This document shows, in pieces, positions 8,317 to 16,673 of a DNA stretch of 36,851 nucleotides. Positions within the stretch are counted from its first letter, which is position 1. Each line of letters starts with the position of its first letter. A program made the translations under genes and the position numbers. The notes beneath the pieces are model-generated. The model ran no database searches, had not been told where the DNA came from, and was given only the letters and a program-made list of their open reading frames with translations. This stretch comes from Streptosporangiaceae bacterium (GTDB lineage: Bacteria; Actinomycetota; Actinomycetes; Streptosporangiales; Streptosporangiaceae), in the NCBI GenBank assembly GCA_030041275.1, contig JASHOE010000130.1, positions 1 to 36,851 on the forward strand. Direction: 5' to 3'.

Positions 8317-9282
8317 GTGGAGCAGTATGCAGACGCGGCCAGGCTGGTCGAGCGATCGGCGGTAGCGCTGGTCCGCGGCATTCCAGACCAGCCGTCAGAC
8401 GACGGCTTCTTCGGCCCGGCAAGCGTCACGTGGCGGATCAGCGGCGACCTGTCCGCGCCGGTGGCCGGGCTACGCGCGCTGCTGATACAGGCGTTGCATC
8501 CGCTCGCGATGGCCGGCGTCGACCAGCACAGCGACTGGCGCGCCGACCCGGTCGGCCGGCTGGCCGCGACCTCTGGCTATCTGGCGGTCACGACCTTCGG
8601 GGAACGGGGCAGTGCTGAGCGCGCGGCCGCTCGCGTGCGGCGGATTCATGGGCATGTCCGGGGCGTCGACGCGGTTACCGGTCAGGAGTACTGCGCGAGC
8701 GACCCGGAGTTGCTGCTGTGGGTGCACGCGGCTCTGGTCGACTCGAACATCGTCGCCCGCAACCTGTTCGGCTCCCCGCTGACTGCCGACGATGCCGACA
8801 GCTACATCGAGGAGATGGTCGTCGCGGCCGAGTTGGTCGGCGTCCCGGCTGAGCTCGTGCCGGACAGCGCGGCGGCGCTGAGCCGCTATCTGGCCTTCGT
8901 GCGGCCGCAGCTTCAGTGCACCCCAGCAGCGAAGCAGTCGACGGCTTACCTGCTCGATCCGCCGGGCCTGGACGACGAGGTAGCAGAGATCTGGCAGGAC
9001 ATCCGCGAGGCGGTGCTCATCTCGCTGCCAGCGTGGGCCAAGGACAGCTATGGCTACCAGGCACCAGAGCTCACCGTCAGCCGCCGCGATGAGATCCGGC
9101 AGGCCCTCGGGGTGCTCGACGCGGTGTTCCTGGGCGAGCCCGGCGTGCTGGAGGCGAGGCAGCGGATCACCCTGCGCATGCGCGCACACGCCGGCGGAGG
9201 TCCCCCAGCGCAAGCAGCCGCGGCTGGCACAGGGGATCGTCCACCCGGGCAGACAGCAGCTCACGCATCAGCGCGCGCATGA
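8317..9282 (+). CDS. Oxygenase MpaB/Lcp-like family protein (DUF2236)
   Basis: A 321-residue protein of the MpaB/latex-clearing-protein superfamily (DUF2236), some members of which are haem oxygenases. Family features are the early RISGDLSAPVAGLRALLIQALHPLAMAGVDQHS region, read in two parts as RISGDLSAPVAGLRAL and ALHPLAMAGVDQHS (about residues 31-66), with the conserved His-Pro and second His, then the LLLWVHAALVDSNIVA segment. The substrate is unknown. The last 30 or so residues are low-complexity Ala/Pro. The GTG start fits a TAGCGT box six bases upstream. Its stop overlaps the next start (ATGA at 9279-9282), so it is co-translated with the ABC1 kinase-like gene. Confidence 0.88.
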   Translation: MEQYADAARLVERSAVALVRGIPDQPSDDGFFGPASVTWRISGDLSAPVAGLRALLIQALHPLAMAGVDQHSDWRADPVGRLAATSGYLAVTTFGERGSAERAAARVRRIHGHVRGVDAVTGQEYCASDPELLLWVHAALVDSNIVARNLFGSPLTADDADSYIEEMVVAAELVGVPAELVPDSAAALSRYLAFVRPQLQCTPAAKQSTAYLLDPPGLDDEVAEIWQDIREAVLISLPAWAKDSYGYQAPELTVSRRDEIRQALGVLDAVFLGEPGVLEARQRITLRMRAHAGGGPPAQAAAAGTGDRPPGQTAAHASARA

Positions 9283-10733
9283 GACGCTCGCTGCGGGTGC
9301 TCGCCGCTATCACGGTGGGTGCCGCGGCGACTGCGTCCGCTGTGGCCCTAGTCAAGAGGCGGGTTGGCACGCTCCGGTTCCAGCGCGGCGTGGCTGCCGC
9401 GCAGCTCGCGGTGCGCGGCGGGCTTCGTTACGCGGGCAGCGCGCCGCGGCTGTTCGCGGCCGCCGGCCAGCAGCGCCAGCAGCTGCGCACCGACCTGGCC
9501 ATGCAGACGGCTGACGACATCGCCGCGACGCTCGGCACGATGAAGGGCGTGATGGTCAAGCTCGGTCAGATGGCCAGCTATGTCGATGAGGGCCTGGCCC
9601 CGTCGGTTCGGCGAACTCTCAGCAGGCTCCAGGACAGCGTCCCGCCCATGAGCTCTGAGCTGGCCGCTGGCGTCATCGCCGAGGAGCTGGGCGCGCTGCC
9701 AGACCAGCTCTTCGCCCGGTGGGACCCCGAGCCCATCGCGGCCGCCTCGATCGGGCAGGTGCACCGCGCGATCACCCCCGATGGCCTCGCCGTTGCGGTG
9801 AAGGTGCAGTATCCGGGCATCGCCGAGATGATGGCGGCGGACCTGGACAACGTGTCGCTGCTGCGCCGGATGCTGCGCGTCACCGCACCCAGCCAGGACG
9901 TCGACGGACTGGTAGCCGAGCTACGGGAGCGGGTGCTCGAGGAGCTCGACTACCGGCGTGAGGCGGCGAACCAGCAGCGACTGCACCGGTACTACGCCGG
10001 CCATCCGACGATCAGTGTGCCAGCCATCGTGCCGGAGCTGTCGACTCGCCGGGTCGTGACCAGCGAGCTGGTGACCGGGGCTCGGTTCGCCGAGATACTC
10101 GGCTGGCCGCAGCGCGAGCGCGATCTGGCGGGGGAGACGCTCTACCGATTTGTCTTCCGCAGCCTGTATGAGGTGCGCGCGTTCAACGGCGACCCGCACC
10201 CCGGCAACTACATCTTCCACGGCGACGGCAAGGTCACCTTCCTGGACTTCGGCATGGTCAAGCACTTCACTGACACCGACCTGCTGCCGCTCATGGAGAT
10301 GGCGCGCACGTTGTGCGTGGATGACGACCCGCGCCGATTCCGGGCCAGCCTGGAGGAGGCCGGCTTCCTCGTGCCGGGGGCGCCGCTGAGCGACGCCGAG
10401 ATCGTTGATCACCTGGCCGTCTTCTACCAGCTCATCCGCGAACCGGCGGCGGTGACGGTGACCGGCGAGTACGCCTCATCGGTGGTGCGGAGGTTCTTCG
10501 ACGTGCGCAGCCCGGTAGCCCAGTACGCCCGCATACCCCGGTCATACGTCGTGCTCCAGCGCATCAATCTCGGGCTGTTCGCGCTGCTCGGCGAGATGAA
10601 GGCGACCGCGAACTGGCGCGCGGTTGCCGAGGAAATCTGGCCGTTCATGGACGTACCGCCGAGTACCCCGATGGGGATCGCGGAGCAGCCCTGGCTGGCC
10701 ACCCGCCCGTCGCTCGACGCGCTCACCGCCTAG
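9279..10733 (+). CDS. ABC1/AarF/UbiB family atypical kinase-like protein
   Basis: A 484-residue member of the UbiB (ABC1/ADCK) atypical kinase family, proteins linked to quinone or lipid metabolism. An N-terminal hydrophobic stretch (LRVLAAITVGAAATASAVAL, about residues 5-24) suggests a membrane anchor. The family KxGQ motif is MVKLGQMAS, the Ala-rich nucleotide loop is AAASIGQVHRA, the VAVK lysine is VAVKVQYPG, and the catalytic and metal motifs are FNGDPHPGNY and FLDFGMVK. Its start overlaps the stop of the MpaB-like gene by four bases, so the oxygenase and the kinase-like protein may act on related lipid or quinone chemistry (inference). Confidence 0.93.
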   Translation: MRRSLRVLAAITVGAAATASAVALVKRRVGTLRFQRGVAAAQLAVRGGLRYAGSAPRLFAAAGQQRQQLRTDLAMQTADDIAATLGTMKGVMVKLGQMASYVDEGLAPSVRRTLSRLQDSVPPMSSELAAGVIAEELGALPDQLFARWDPEPIAAASIGQVHRAITPDGLAVAVKVQYPGIAEMMAADLDNVSLLRRMLRVTAPSQDVDGLVAELRERVLEELDYRREAANQQRLHRYYAGHPTISVPAIVPELSTRRVVTSELVTGARFAEILGWPQRERDLAGETLYRFVFRSLYEVRAFNGDPHPGNYIFHGDGKVTFLDFGMVKHFTDTDLLPLMEMARTLCVDDDPRRFRASLEEAGFLVPGAPLSDAEIVDHLAVFYQLIREPAAVTVTGEYASSVVRRFFDVRSPVAQYARIPRSYVVLQRINLGLFALLGEMKATANWRAVAEEIWPFMDVPPSTPMGIAEQPWLATRPSLDALTA

Positions 10734-10855
10734 GCGCAATCCGCCGGCCCTCGCCGCGGGTTGGTAGTGTGCGTGCGGGCCCGGGCCGGTCCGAGCGTTA
10801 ACTACGGTAAATCAGAAATATCCGATTAGTGGGTATGCAGTGGCATGGGAGCGGC

Positions 10856-11863
10856 GTGAAGGTCCTGATCACCGGTGGCGCCGGGTATATCGGCAGCACG
10901 GTCGCCTCGGCGTGCCTCGATGCCGGGCTCACTCCGGTGATCGTGGACGATCTGGTCACCGGGCGCCGGGAGTTCACCACCGGCCGCGAGTTCTATGAAG
11001 GCGATATCGCGGACGGCGCGCTGCTGGACAAGGTGTTCGCCGAGCACCCGGACATCGATGCGGTCGTGCACTGCGCGGCGCTCATCGTCGTGCCCGACTC
11101 GGTCTCTGACCCCATCCGCTACTACGAGTGGAACGTGGCCAAGAGCCTGGAGCTGCTCCGGCACCTGCTGCGGAACGGCTGCCACCGGCTGGTCTTCAGC
11201 TCGTCGGCCGCCATCTACCAGGCCAGCCAGAGCGGCAGCGTGGACGAAGACTCGCCGATCGTCCCGCTCAGCCCCTACGCGCGGACCAAGGCGGTCTGCG
11301 AGGAAATGTTTGCCGACATCGCCGCTAGCACCCCGCTTCGGGTGCTGTCGCTCCGCTACTTCAACCCGATCGGCGCCGACCCCAAACTCCGCACCGGCCT
11401 GCAGGTCAGGTCTCCGTCGCACGCGCTGGGCAAGCTGATCGAGGCCCACACGTCCGGTGCGCCATTTCGGATTACCGGAACGAACTATCCGACGAGGGAT
11501 GGTTCTGGCATCAGGGATTACGTGCACGTGTGGGACCTCGCCGCCGCTCACATCGCTGCGCTGCGATCGTTCGACGCTGTGCTCGAGGACCGGACAGCCC
11601 TCGCCATCAACCTGGGCACCGGGTCGGGCACCACCGTGCGCGAGCTGGTGACCGCCTTCAATAGCGTCGTCTCGCCGCCGGTCGCGGTCGTTGAGGCGCC
11701 GCCCAGGCCGGGCGACACCGCCGGAGCGTTCACCCGGACCGACCTGGCACGCCGGCTGCTCGGCTGGGAGGCCGCGAAATCGCTGGCCGAGGGTATCGCC
11801 GACTCGCTGCGCTGGGCAGACGTCCGGGACACGGTCCTGACTGGGCCCGCCGGCTCGGATTGA
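10856..11863 (+). CDS. galE: UDP-glucose 4-epimerase
   Basis: A 335-residue extended short-chain dehydrogenase that interconverts UDP-glucose and UDP-galactose using bound NAD. The nucleotide-binding motif GGAGYIGS starts at about residue 6, the Ser region is FSSSAAIYQ and the catalytic pair is Tyr141 and Lys145 in YARTK. RYFNPIGADP and RDYVHVWDLAAAH are GalE-type signatures. The GTG at 10856 is preferred because it gives the usual VKVLITGGAGYIG opening and has GGGAG four bases upstream; an in-frame GTG at 10829 would add nine residues of poor fit. An AT-rich stretch at 10806-10830 upstream probably holds the promoter. Confidence 0.93.
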   Translation: MKVLITGGAGYIGSTVASACLDAGLTPVIVDDLVTGRREFTTGREFYEGDIADGALLDKVFAEHPDIDAVVHCAALIVVPDSVSDPIRYYEWNVAKSLELLRHLLRNGCHRLVFSSSAAIYQASQSGSVDEDSPIVPLSPYARTKAVCEEMFADIAASTPLRVLSLRYFNPIGADPKLRTGLQVRSPSHALGKLIEAHTSGAPFRITGTNYPTRDGSGIRDYVHVWDLAAAHIAALRSFDAVLEDRTALAINLGTGSGTTVRELVTAFNSVVSPPVAVVEAPPRPGDTAGAFTRTDLARRLLGWEAAKSLAEGIADSLRWADVRDTVLTGPAGSD

Positions 11864-11941
11864 CGGCGAACCGATAGCGGGCCCTGCGGCGGGTATGTAA
11901 GCGTTGCCAGCAGTCAGCTCAGCACCCCCCAGCAGAGGCAG

Positions 11942-12862
11942 GTGGCCGACGCGTTGAGCGGTACGACCCAGCAGGTGCTGGCTGTGGTGCTCGCGCTCGG
12001 CGGCGCGCTGTGCTACGCGCTCGCGGCAGTGACGCAGCAGCGGTGCGCGGCTCGGCTGGCTTCCGACTCCGCCCTGGATCCCCGCCTCATCCTGCGGCTC
12101 GCGCGAAACCGGACCTGGCAGCTCAGCCTGCTCGCCGTGATGGCCGGATACGCGTTCCACGCAGCCGCACTGGCCATGGGCCGGCTGGTCCTTGTGGAGC
12201 CGGTGATCCCGCTGGGCCTGCTGATGGCGCTGCTGCTCGGCGCGCGAGCCGAGGGCCGCCGGTTGTGCTGGTCAGAGTGGACCGCGGCGCTGGCAGCGGT
12301 GGCGGGGCTCGCTGTCTTTCTGGTAGCGGCCCAGCCCTCCGGCGGACAGCAGATCGCTGCGGCTGGCCCGCTAGGCGTCGCCGCGGCGGTGGCGGTCGTT
12401 GTCGCCGCACTGTGCTGCCTCGTTAGTGGCAAGTCCGGCGCCGCGCACCGGGCTCTGCCGCTGGCCGTTGGCGGCGGGATCGCGGCCGGCGTCACGGATT
12501 CCCTGACCAAGACGGTCGTGCCGCTGGCTGGTGCGCACCAGTTCGCCCTGCTCGGCGACGCCCGCGTGTATCTGCTCGCGGTGGCCGGCCTGCTGGCGCT
12601 CACTCTCCAGCAAAACGCGTACCGGGCCGGCCGCCTGGGCGCCTCGCTGCCCGCCTTCGTGGTGCTCGAGCCGCTCGTCGGCTCGGCGCTCGGGCTGATG
12701 ATCTATCACGAGCGGGTGGGTGCTAACCCGGTCCGGATCACTGTCGAGGTGCTCGCGGTACTGGCCGCCGTCTGGGGCATCGCAAGGCTCGCGAGGTCGG
12801 TCATCGCCGAGCTGGCCCGGCTTGCGGAGCTCGCAGCGCCGGTACCCGGAGCCACCGGCTGA
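11942..12862 (+). CDS. DMT-superfamily (EamA-like) membrane transporter, copy 1
   Basis: A 306-residue integral membrane protein with about nine or ten hydrophobic segments, resembling drug/metabolite transporter (DMT) superfamily proteins. It starts with a helix containing ALCYALAAVTQQR and ends with VLEPLVGSALGLMIYHERVG, a DMT-like final pair of helices. The substrate is not predictable. It starts with GTG behind AGAGG. A paralogue of exactly the same length follows 164 bases downstream in the same direction, with shared blocks SVTQQR/AVTQQR, LQQNAYR and LPAFVVLEP. The pair is an evident tandem duplication and could form a heteromer or have split substrate use. Confidence 0.85.
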   Translation: MADALSGTTQQVLAVVLALGGALCYALAAVTQQRCAARLASDSALDPRLILRLARNRTWQLSLLAVMAGYAFHAAALAMGRLVLVEPVIPLGLLMALLLGARAEGRRLCWSEWTAALAAVAGLAVFLVAAQPSGGQQIAAAGPLGVAAAVAVVVAALCCLVSGKSGAAHRALPLAVGGGIAAGVTDSLTKTVVPLAGAHQFALLGDARVYLLAVAGLLALTLQQNAYRAGRLGASLPAFVVLEPLVGSALGLMIYHERVGANPVRITVEVLAVLAAVWGIARLARSVIAELARLAELAAPVPGATG

Positions 12863-12982
12863 CCACCACGTCCAGCGCCTGGGCAACTACGCCGCGTAGC
12901 AGTTATCCGGCAAGGCTTCCGGCTACCGGCAACATGTGGGCGGATAGATAGCGAATTCGGGATGAGCGTGTCATCGTCGCCT

Positions 12983-12988
12983 TAATCT
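12983..12988 (+). promoter_or_regulatory. Candidate -10 box of the second DMT transporter gene
   Basis: TAATCT fits TANNNT and lies 38 bases before the GTG at 13027. It is in a relatively AT-rich patch between the two transporter genes. No clear -35 box is seen. Confidence 0.3.
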
Positions 12989-13026
12989 GTGCTGCCCGCA
13001 TCGGCGGTCGGGCGGCTGGAAGGCGG

Positions 13027-13947
13027 GTGGCCCGTTCGTTGACCGGGGTTGATCGGCAGGCCCTAGCGATAGCGTTTGCGCTGGCAGGTGCTCTCAGCTA
13101 TGCGATCGCCTCGGTCACGCAGCAGCGAGCCGCCGCGGCGATGACCTCCGGGCGGGCGTTCGACCTGGCGCTGGTGGCGCGGCTGATCCGGACTCGTCCC
13201 TGGCTCATCGGCCTGATCGCGGTCGTGGCCGGCTATGTGCTGCAGGCGGTGGCCCTGGATCTCGGCAGGCTTCTGGTCGTGGAACCGGTCTTCCCGGTGG
13301 GCCTCCTGCTGGCGCTGCTGCTCGCCGCGCGCGCCGACGGCAGGAGCCTGCGGCTACCGGAGTGGATGGCAGGCATCGCTGTGGTGGGCGGGCTCGTCGT
13401 GTTCCTGATAGCCGCAGAACCGTCGGGCGGCCACCGGACCGCTCCGGCCTCCTCGCTGGCCCTGACGGCGGCTGGGGCGATCGTGGTCGGCGTCCTGGGC
13501 TGGCTCGTGTCGCTGAAGGGCGCCCCATCGCGCCGGGCTCTTGCGCTGAGCGTCGGGGGCGGGGTAGGCGCGGGCGTCACCGACGCGCTTACCAAGTCCG
13601 TGGCCACGCTGGTTGGCTCGCTGAGATTCGCGATTTTCGGCGACGTTCGGCTGTACTTGCTCGCGGTCGTCGGCCTGCTTACGCTGACGGTGCAGCAGAA
13701 TGCCTACCGCACCGCCGGGCTCGCCGCATCGCTACCGGCTTTCGTCGTCCTCGAGCCGGTCGTCGGTTCGCTGCTCGGGCTGTTCGTCTACCACGAAGGC
13801 GTCGGGGACAGCCCGGTGCAGATCGTGATTGAGGTGCTCGCGGTGCTGAGCGCGGTGTGGGGGATTGCGCGCCTGGCGAAGTCGGTGAACATGGAACTCG
13901 CCGCCGTGGGCGCTATGGCGACGACGCCGGCTGAGCCGGCCGCCTGA
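13027..13947 (+). CDS. DMT-superfamily (EamA-like) membrane transporter, copy 2
   Basis: A 306-residue paralogue of the preceding transporter, aligning end to end: ALSYAIASVTQQRAAAAM matches ALCYALAAVTQQR, LTVQQNAYRTAGLAASLPAF matches LTLQQNAYRAGRLGASLPAF, and VLEPVVGSLLGLFVYHEGVG matches the same place in copy 1. It is strongly hydrophobic, with short hydrophilic tails. The GTG start is preceded by GGAAGG. Its function is unknown beyond membrane transport. Confidence 0.85.
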   Translation: MARSLTGVDRQALAIAFALAGALSYAIASVTQQRAAAAMTSGRAFDLALVARLIRTRPWLIGLIAVVAGYVLQAVALDLGRLLVVEPVFPVGLLLALLLAARADGRSLRLPEWMAGIAVVGGLVVFLIAAEPSGGHRTAPASSLALTAAGAIVVGVLGWLVSLKGAPSRRALALSVGGGVGAGVTDALTKSVATLVGSLRFAIFGDVRLYLLAVVGLLTLTVQQNAYRTAGLAASLPAFVVLEPVVGSLLGLFVYHEGVGDSPVQIVIEVLAVLSAVWGIARLAKSVNMELAAVGAMATTPAEPAA

Positions 13948-13983
13948 ACCGCGCTCCCACTATCTGGGCCGTCGCGCCGCCGA

Positions 13984-14053
13984 GCTCAATCCTCGGCTAG
14001 CTCAGTCCTCGGCTAGCTCAATCGTCAGCGAGCTCAGTCCTCAGCTAGGTCAA
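13984..14053. repeat. 16-bp direct tandem repeat, about 4.4 copies
   Basis: Four units of GCTCARTCCTCGGCTA-type sequence start at 13984, 14000, 14016 and 14032, followed by a partial fifth (GGTCAA). Units 1 and 2 differ by one base and units 3 and 4 carry further changes. The array lies entirely in the gap before the P-loop ATPase gene and ends seven bases before its Shine-Dalgarno. Each unit contains an AGCTCA-like element, so it could be a repeated operator or a variable-number tract. Confidence 0.85.
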
Positions 14054-14070
14054 CCCCCCAGGAGGAAACA

Positions 14071-14634
14071 GTGCCGAACTACGTGCTGACCGGTACCCCC
14101 GGCGCGGGCAAAACCGCCATCGTGCGGCAGCTTGAACTGGACGGCTACCGGGTCGTCGAGGAGGCGGCAACCGACGTCATTGCCCTAGAGCAGGCGCTCG
14201 GTGATGAACAGCCGCATACGCACCCGGCGTTCATCGACACGATCGTCAGCTTGCAGCGGCAACGGCAGCAGGCAATGGAGACGGCAGCCGGAGCGGACGG
14301 GAGCATCGTGTTCTTTGACCGGTCACCGGTGTGCACGCTGGCGCTCAGTCGCTGGCTGGGGCGCCCGGAATCGATGCTGCTGAGTGCGGAAGTGGGCCGG
14401 CTGCTGCACTGTGGTACCTATGCCAGCACTGTCTTCTTCGTGCGCAGCCGCGGATCCGTGACGCCAACCGCGGCCAGGCGGATCAGCCTGGCCGACAGCC
14501 TGCTCTTCGAGGAGGTGCACGAGCGGACCTACCGCGAGCTAGGCTTTCGGCTCATCGACGTGCCGCCTGGTCCGCTCGCCGACCGGGTCGCCATCGTACG
14601 GCGCGAGGTCATACGAAGGCGCCCAGGCCAGTGA
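14071..14634 (+). CDS. Small AAA family ATPase / P-loop kinase-like protein
   Basis: A 187-residue P-loop NTPase. The Walker A motif GTPGAGKT sits at residues 8-15, and the second acidic motif is probably VFFDRSPV. The fold and length resemble AAA_28/NadR-like nucleoside-kinase-type proteins, but the substrate is unknown. The GTG start has one of the best ribosome sites in the window (AGGAGG, five-base spacer). Its 3' end overlaps the convergent acyl-CoA dehydrogenase gene by 26 bases. The upstream gap is filled by the 16-bp repeat array. Confidence 0.82.
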   Translation: MPNYVLTGTPGAGKTAIVRQLELDGYRVVEEAATDVIALEQALGDEQPHTHPAFIDTIVSLQRQRQQAMETAAGADGSIVFFDRSPVCTLALSRWLGRPESMLLSAEVGRLLHCGTYASTVFFVRSRGSVTPTAARRISLADSLLFEEVHERTYRELGFRLIDVPPGPLADRVAIVRREVIRRRPGQ

Positions 14635-15784
14635 TGGCCCTGCCGACGATCAGGGTGTTGATCTCGCGGGTGCCCTCGTAGGAGTAGATGGCCTCAGCGT
14701 CGGCGACGAACCTGCCGACCTGGTTCTCCAGCAGGATGCCGTTGCCACCGAGCAGTTCACGGGCGTACCCGACGGTCTCGCGCATGCGCACTGTGCAGAA
14801 CGCCTTGGCGAGGGCCGAGTGGTGATCCTTCGCCTGGCCCTGGCCCTGCAGCTGAGACAGCCGTACGCACAAGCACGCGGACGCGGTGACGTTCCCCAGC
14901 ATCTTCACGAGCAAGTCCTGGACGAGCTGGAAGCCGCCAATAGGCCGACCGAACTGCTGTCGCTCGGTCGCGTAGCTGAGTGCGCGTTCATACGCACCGC
15001 GGGCACATCCGGTGGCCATCCAGGCCACGCCGGCTCTGGTCAGCCGCAGCACCTGCGCTGTGTCGCGGAAGCTCGTGGCCTGCTGCAGCCGGTTGGCTTC
15101 GAGCACGCGGACGTCATCGAGGGTGATCTCGGCGTTCTGCACGACGCGCAGCGCGATCTTGTCGCGCATCTTGGTCGCGGCGAAGCCTGGTGTGCCAGCT
15201 TCCACCACGAATCCCTTGACCTGGTTATCGGCTACGTCGCGGGCCCACACCACGACGAGGTCCGCGAAGGTGGCGTTGCCGATCCACTTCTTCTGGCCAT
15301 TCAGCACCCAGACGTCACCATCGCGCTGCGCGGTGGTCGTCAGCCCGCCAGCCACGCCGGAGCCGACGTCGGGCTCGGTGAGCGCGAACGCGCCGATCTG
15401 CTCCATCCGCGCCATGGGCGGCAGCCAGCGCGCCTTCTGCTCGTCCGAGCCGCATAGGTAGATCGAGCCCATCGCCAGGCCGCCATGCACGCCCATGAAC
15501 GTGGCGATAGAGCAGTCAGTCCTGGCTAGTTCCATGGCGATCATGCCGTCGAGCAGCGCGTCGCCGCCAGGACAGTCGTAACCCTCACAGGCGAGGCCGG
15601 CGATGCCCAGGGCTGCGAGCCCCGGGATTACCTGCATCGGGAACTCTTCCCTCGTCCAGTAGTGATTGATGACAGGCGCGACCTCTTTTTCCATGAACTC
15701 CCGGACCGCAAGCAGTCGCTCGCGACCAGCCGGGTGCAGCAGGTGCTCCAGTGCATAGAAGTCGGCGCCCACGAGCGGGTCCAT
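14609..15784 (-). CDS. Acyl-CoA dehydrogenase (glutaryl-CoA dehydrogenase-like)
   Basis: A 391-residue FAD-dependent acyl-CoA dehydrogenase. Visible signatures are FALTEPDVGSGVAG (flavin/substrate region), WIGNATFADLVVVWA, RQQFGRPIGGFQLVQ and the catalytic base Glu370 in YSYEGTREIN, the position used by the glutaryl-CoA and short-chain dehydrogenase branch. It is the last gene of the polyhydroxyalkanoate operon; its ATG follows the depolymerase stop after a single base (TGAcATG). In this context it probably oxidises acyl-CoAs released from, or routed toward, storage polymer (inference). Confidence 0.93.
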   Translation of the reverse strand: MDPLVGADFYALEHLLHPAGRERLLAVREFMEKEVAPVINHYWTREEFPMQVIPGLAALGIAGLACEGYDCPGGDALLDGMIAMELARTDCSIATFMGVHGGLAMGSIYLCGSDEQKARWLPPMARMEQIGAFALTEPDVGSGVAGGLTTTAQRDGDVWVLNGQKKWIGNATFADLVVVWARDVADNQVKGFVVEAGTPGFAATKMRDKIALRVVQNAEITLDDVRVLEANRLQQATSFRDTAQVLRLTRAGVAWMATGCARGAYERALSYATERQQFGRPIGGFQLVQDLLVKMLGNVTASACLCVRLSQLQGQGQAKDHHSALAKAFCTVRMRETVGYARELLGGNGILLENQVGRFVADAEAIYSYEGTREINTLIVGRAITGLGAFV

Positions 15785-15785
15785 G

Positions 15786-16673
15786 TCAGGCCGTCCCTTC
15801 TACGGTGGGCCGTCCCGTGCCGGGCAGCGGCGCGGTCAGGAAGTCGCTCACGACGGGGGCAAGCTCGCTGGCCTCGGTGACCAGGCCGAGGTGCCCGCCG
15901 TGAAAGACGTGCAGCCGCGAGTCGGGAATCAGGCGGTACATGAGTCGGGCGTTGGCCAGCGGGATGATCGGGTCGTCGTCGCCAGCCATGATGAGTGTCG
16001 GCTGCCGGATCAGCGGCAGGAAGGGCACGCTGGTCCAGCCCAGACCCGCGGCGAGCTGGTAGAGGTAGCCAGCTCTGGACCCGATCCGGTTGTCCGCGTT
16101 CATGGCCGCGGTCACCCCGCCGGGGTCGGTCCGCGCGCTCCCGCCGTACAGGTCGCCCGCCACGCTCGCCAGGTACTCGCGGTCGATGTACCGCCGGGGA
16201 GTGGCCATCCGGGCCAGCACTGATGGCCTGGCGGGCACCATGATCATTCCCGTAGCGGTGCTGACCAGGATCAGCCTGCGGCAGCGGGCCCGCTGGAGGG
16301 CCGCGAAGTGCTGGGCCACCGCGCCGCCCCACGAGATGCCGAGGACGTCGGCCCGCTCATGGCCCAGCTCGGTAAGCAGCTGGCCAATGAGACGGCACAG
16401 CCCGCTGAACCGGTACGGCGTGGCGGGCAGCGGCGAGCCGCCCACGCCCGGTACGTCGAAGCGGATGACCTCGAAAGACGGGTCGAGCTCGGCTACGAAC
16501 GGCGCCAGCAGCTCGAGGCTGGCGCCGATGCCGTTGATCAGCAGGAGTGGCGGGCCAGCTGGCCTTGCGCGCCGCCTGCTGCGGCCGGGCCGGATTGCAA
16601 CCCGCACCAGCTGGCTGCCGAGTGCCACAGTGCGCACGTCCATGGCCGAGCGCGCGTCAGCGGTCGTGAACAT
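15786..16673 (-). CDS. phaZ: Intracellular PHA depolymerase-like alpha/beta hydrolase
   Basis: A 295-residue alpha/beta hydrolase close to the intracellular medium-chain PHA depolymerase (PhaZ) of pseudomonads. The shared stretches are LLLINGIGASLELL, IRFDVPGVGGSPLPATPYRF, the nucleophile elbow GISWGG with Ser114, and MATPRRYIDREYL. A likely acid is in AGDDDPIIP and the His in FHGGHLGL. The first ATG (16673) lies inside phaC, giving a 17-base overlap; an alternative ATG at 16643 would remove ten residues. Its place directly after the PHA synthase gene supports the polymer-mobilising role. Confidence 0.87.
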   Translation of the reverse strand: MFTTADARSAMDVRTVALGSQLVRVAIRPGRSRRRARPAGPPLLLINGIGASLELLAPFVAELDPSFEVIRFDVPGVGGSPLPATPYRFSGLCRLIGQLLTELGHERADVLGISWGGAVAQHFAALQRARCRRLILVSTATGMIMVPARPSVLARMATPRRYIDREYLASVAGDLYGGSARTDPGGVTAAMNADNRIGSRAGYLYQLAAGLGWTSVPFLPLIRQPTLIMAGDDDPIIPLANARLMYRLIPDSRLHVFHGGHLGLVTEASELAPVVSDFLTAPLPGTGRPTVEGTA

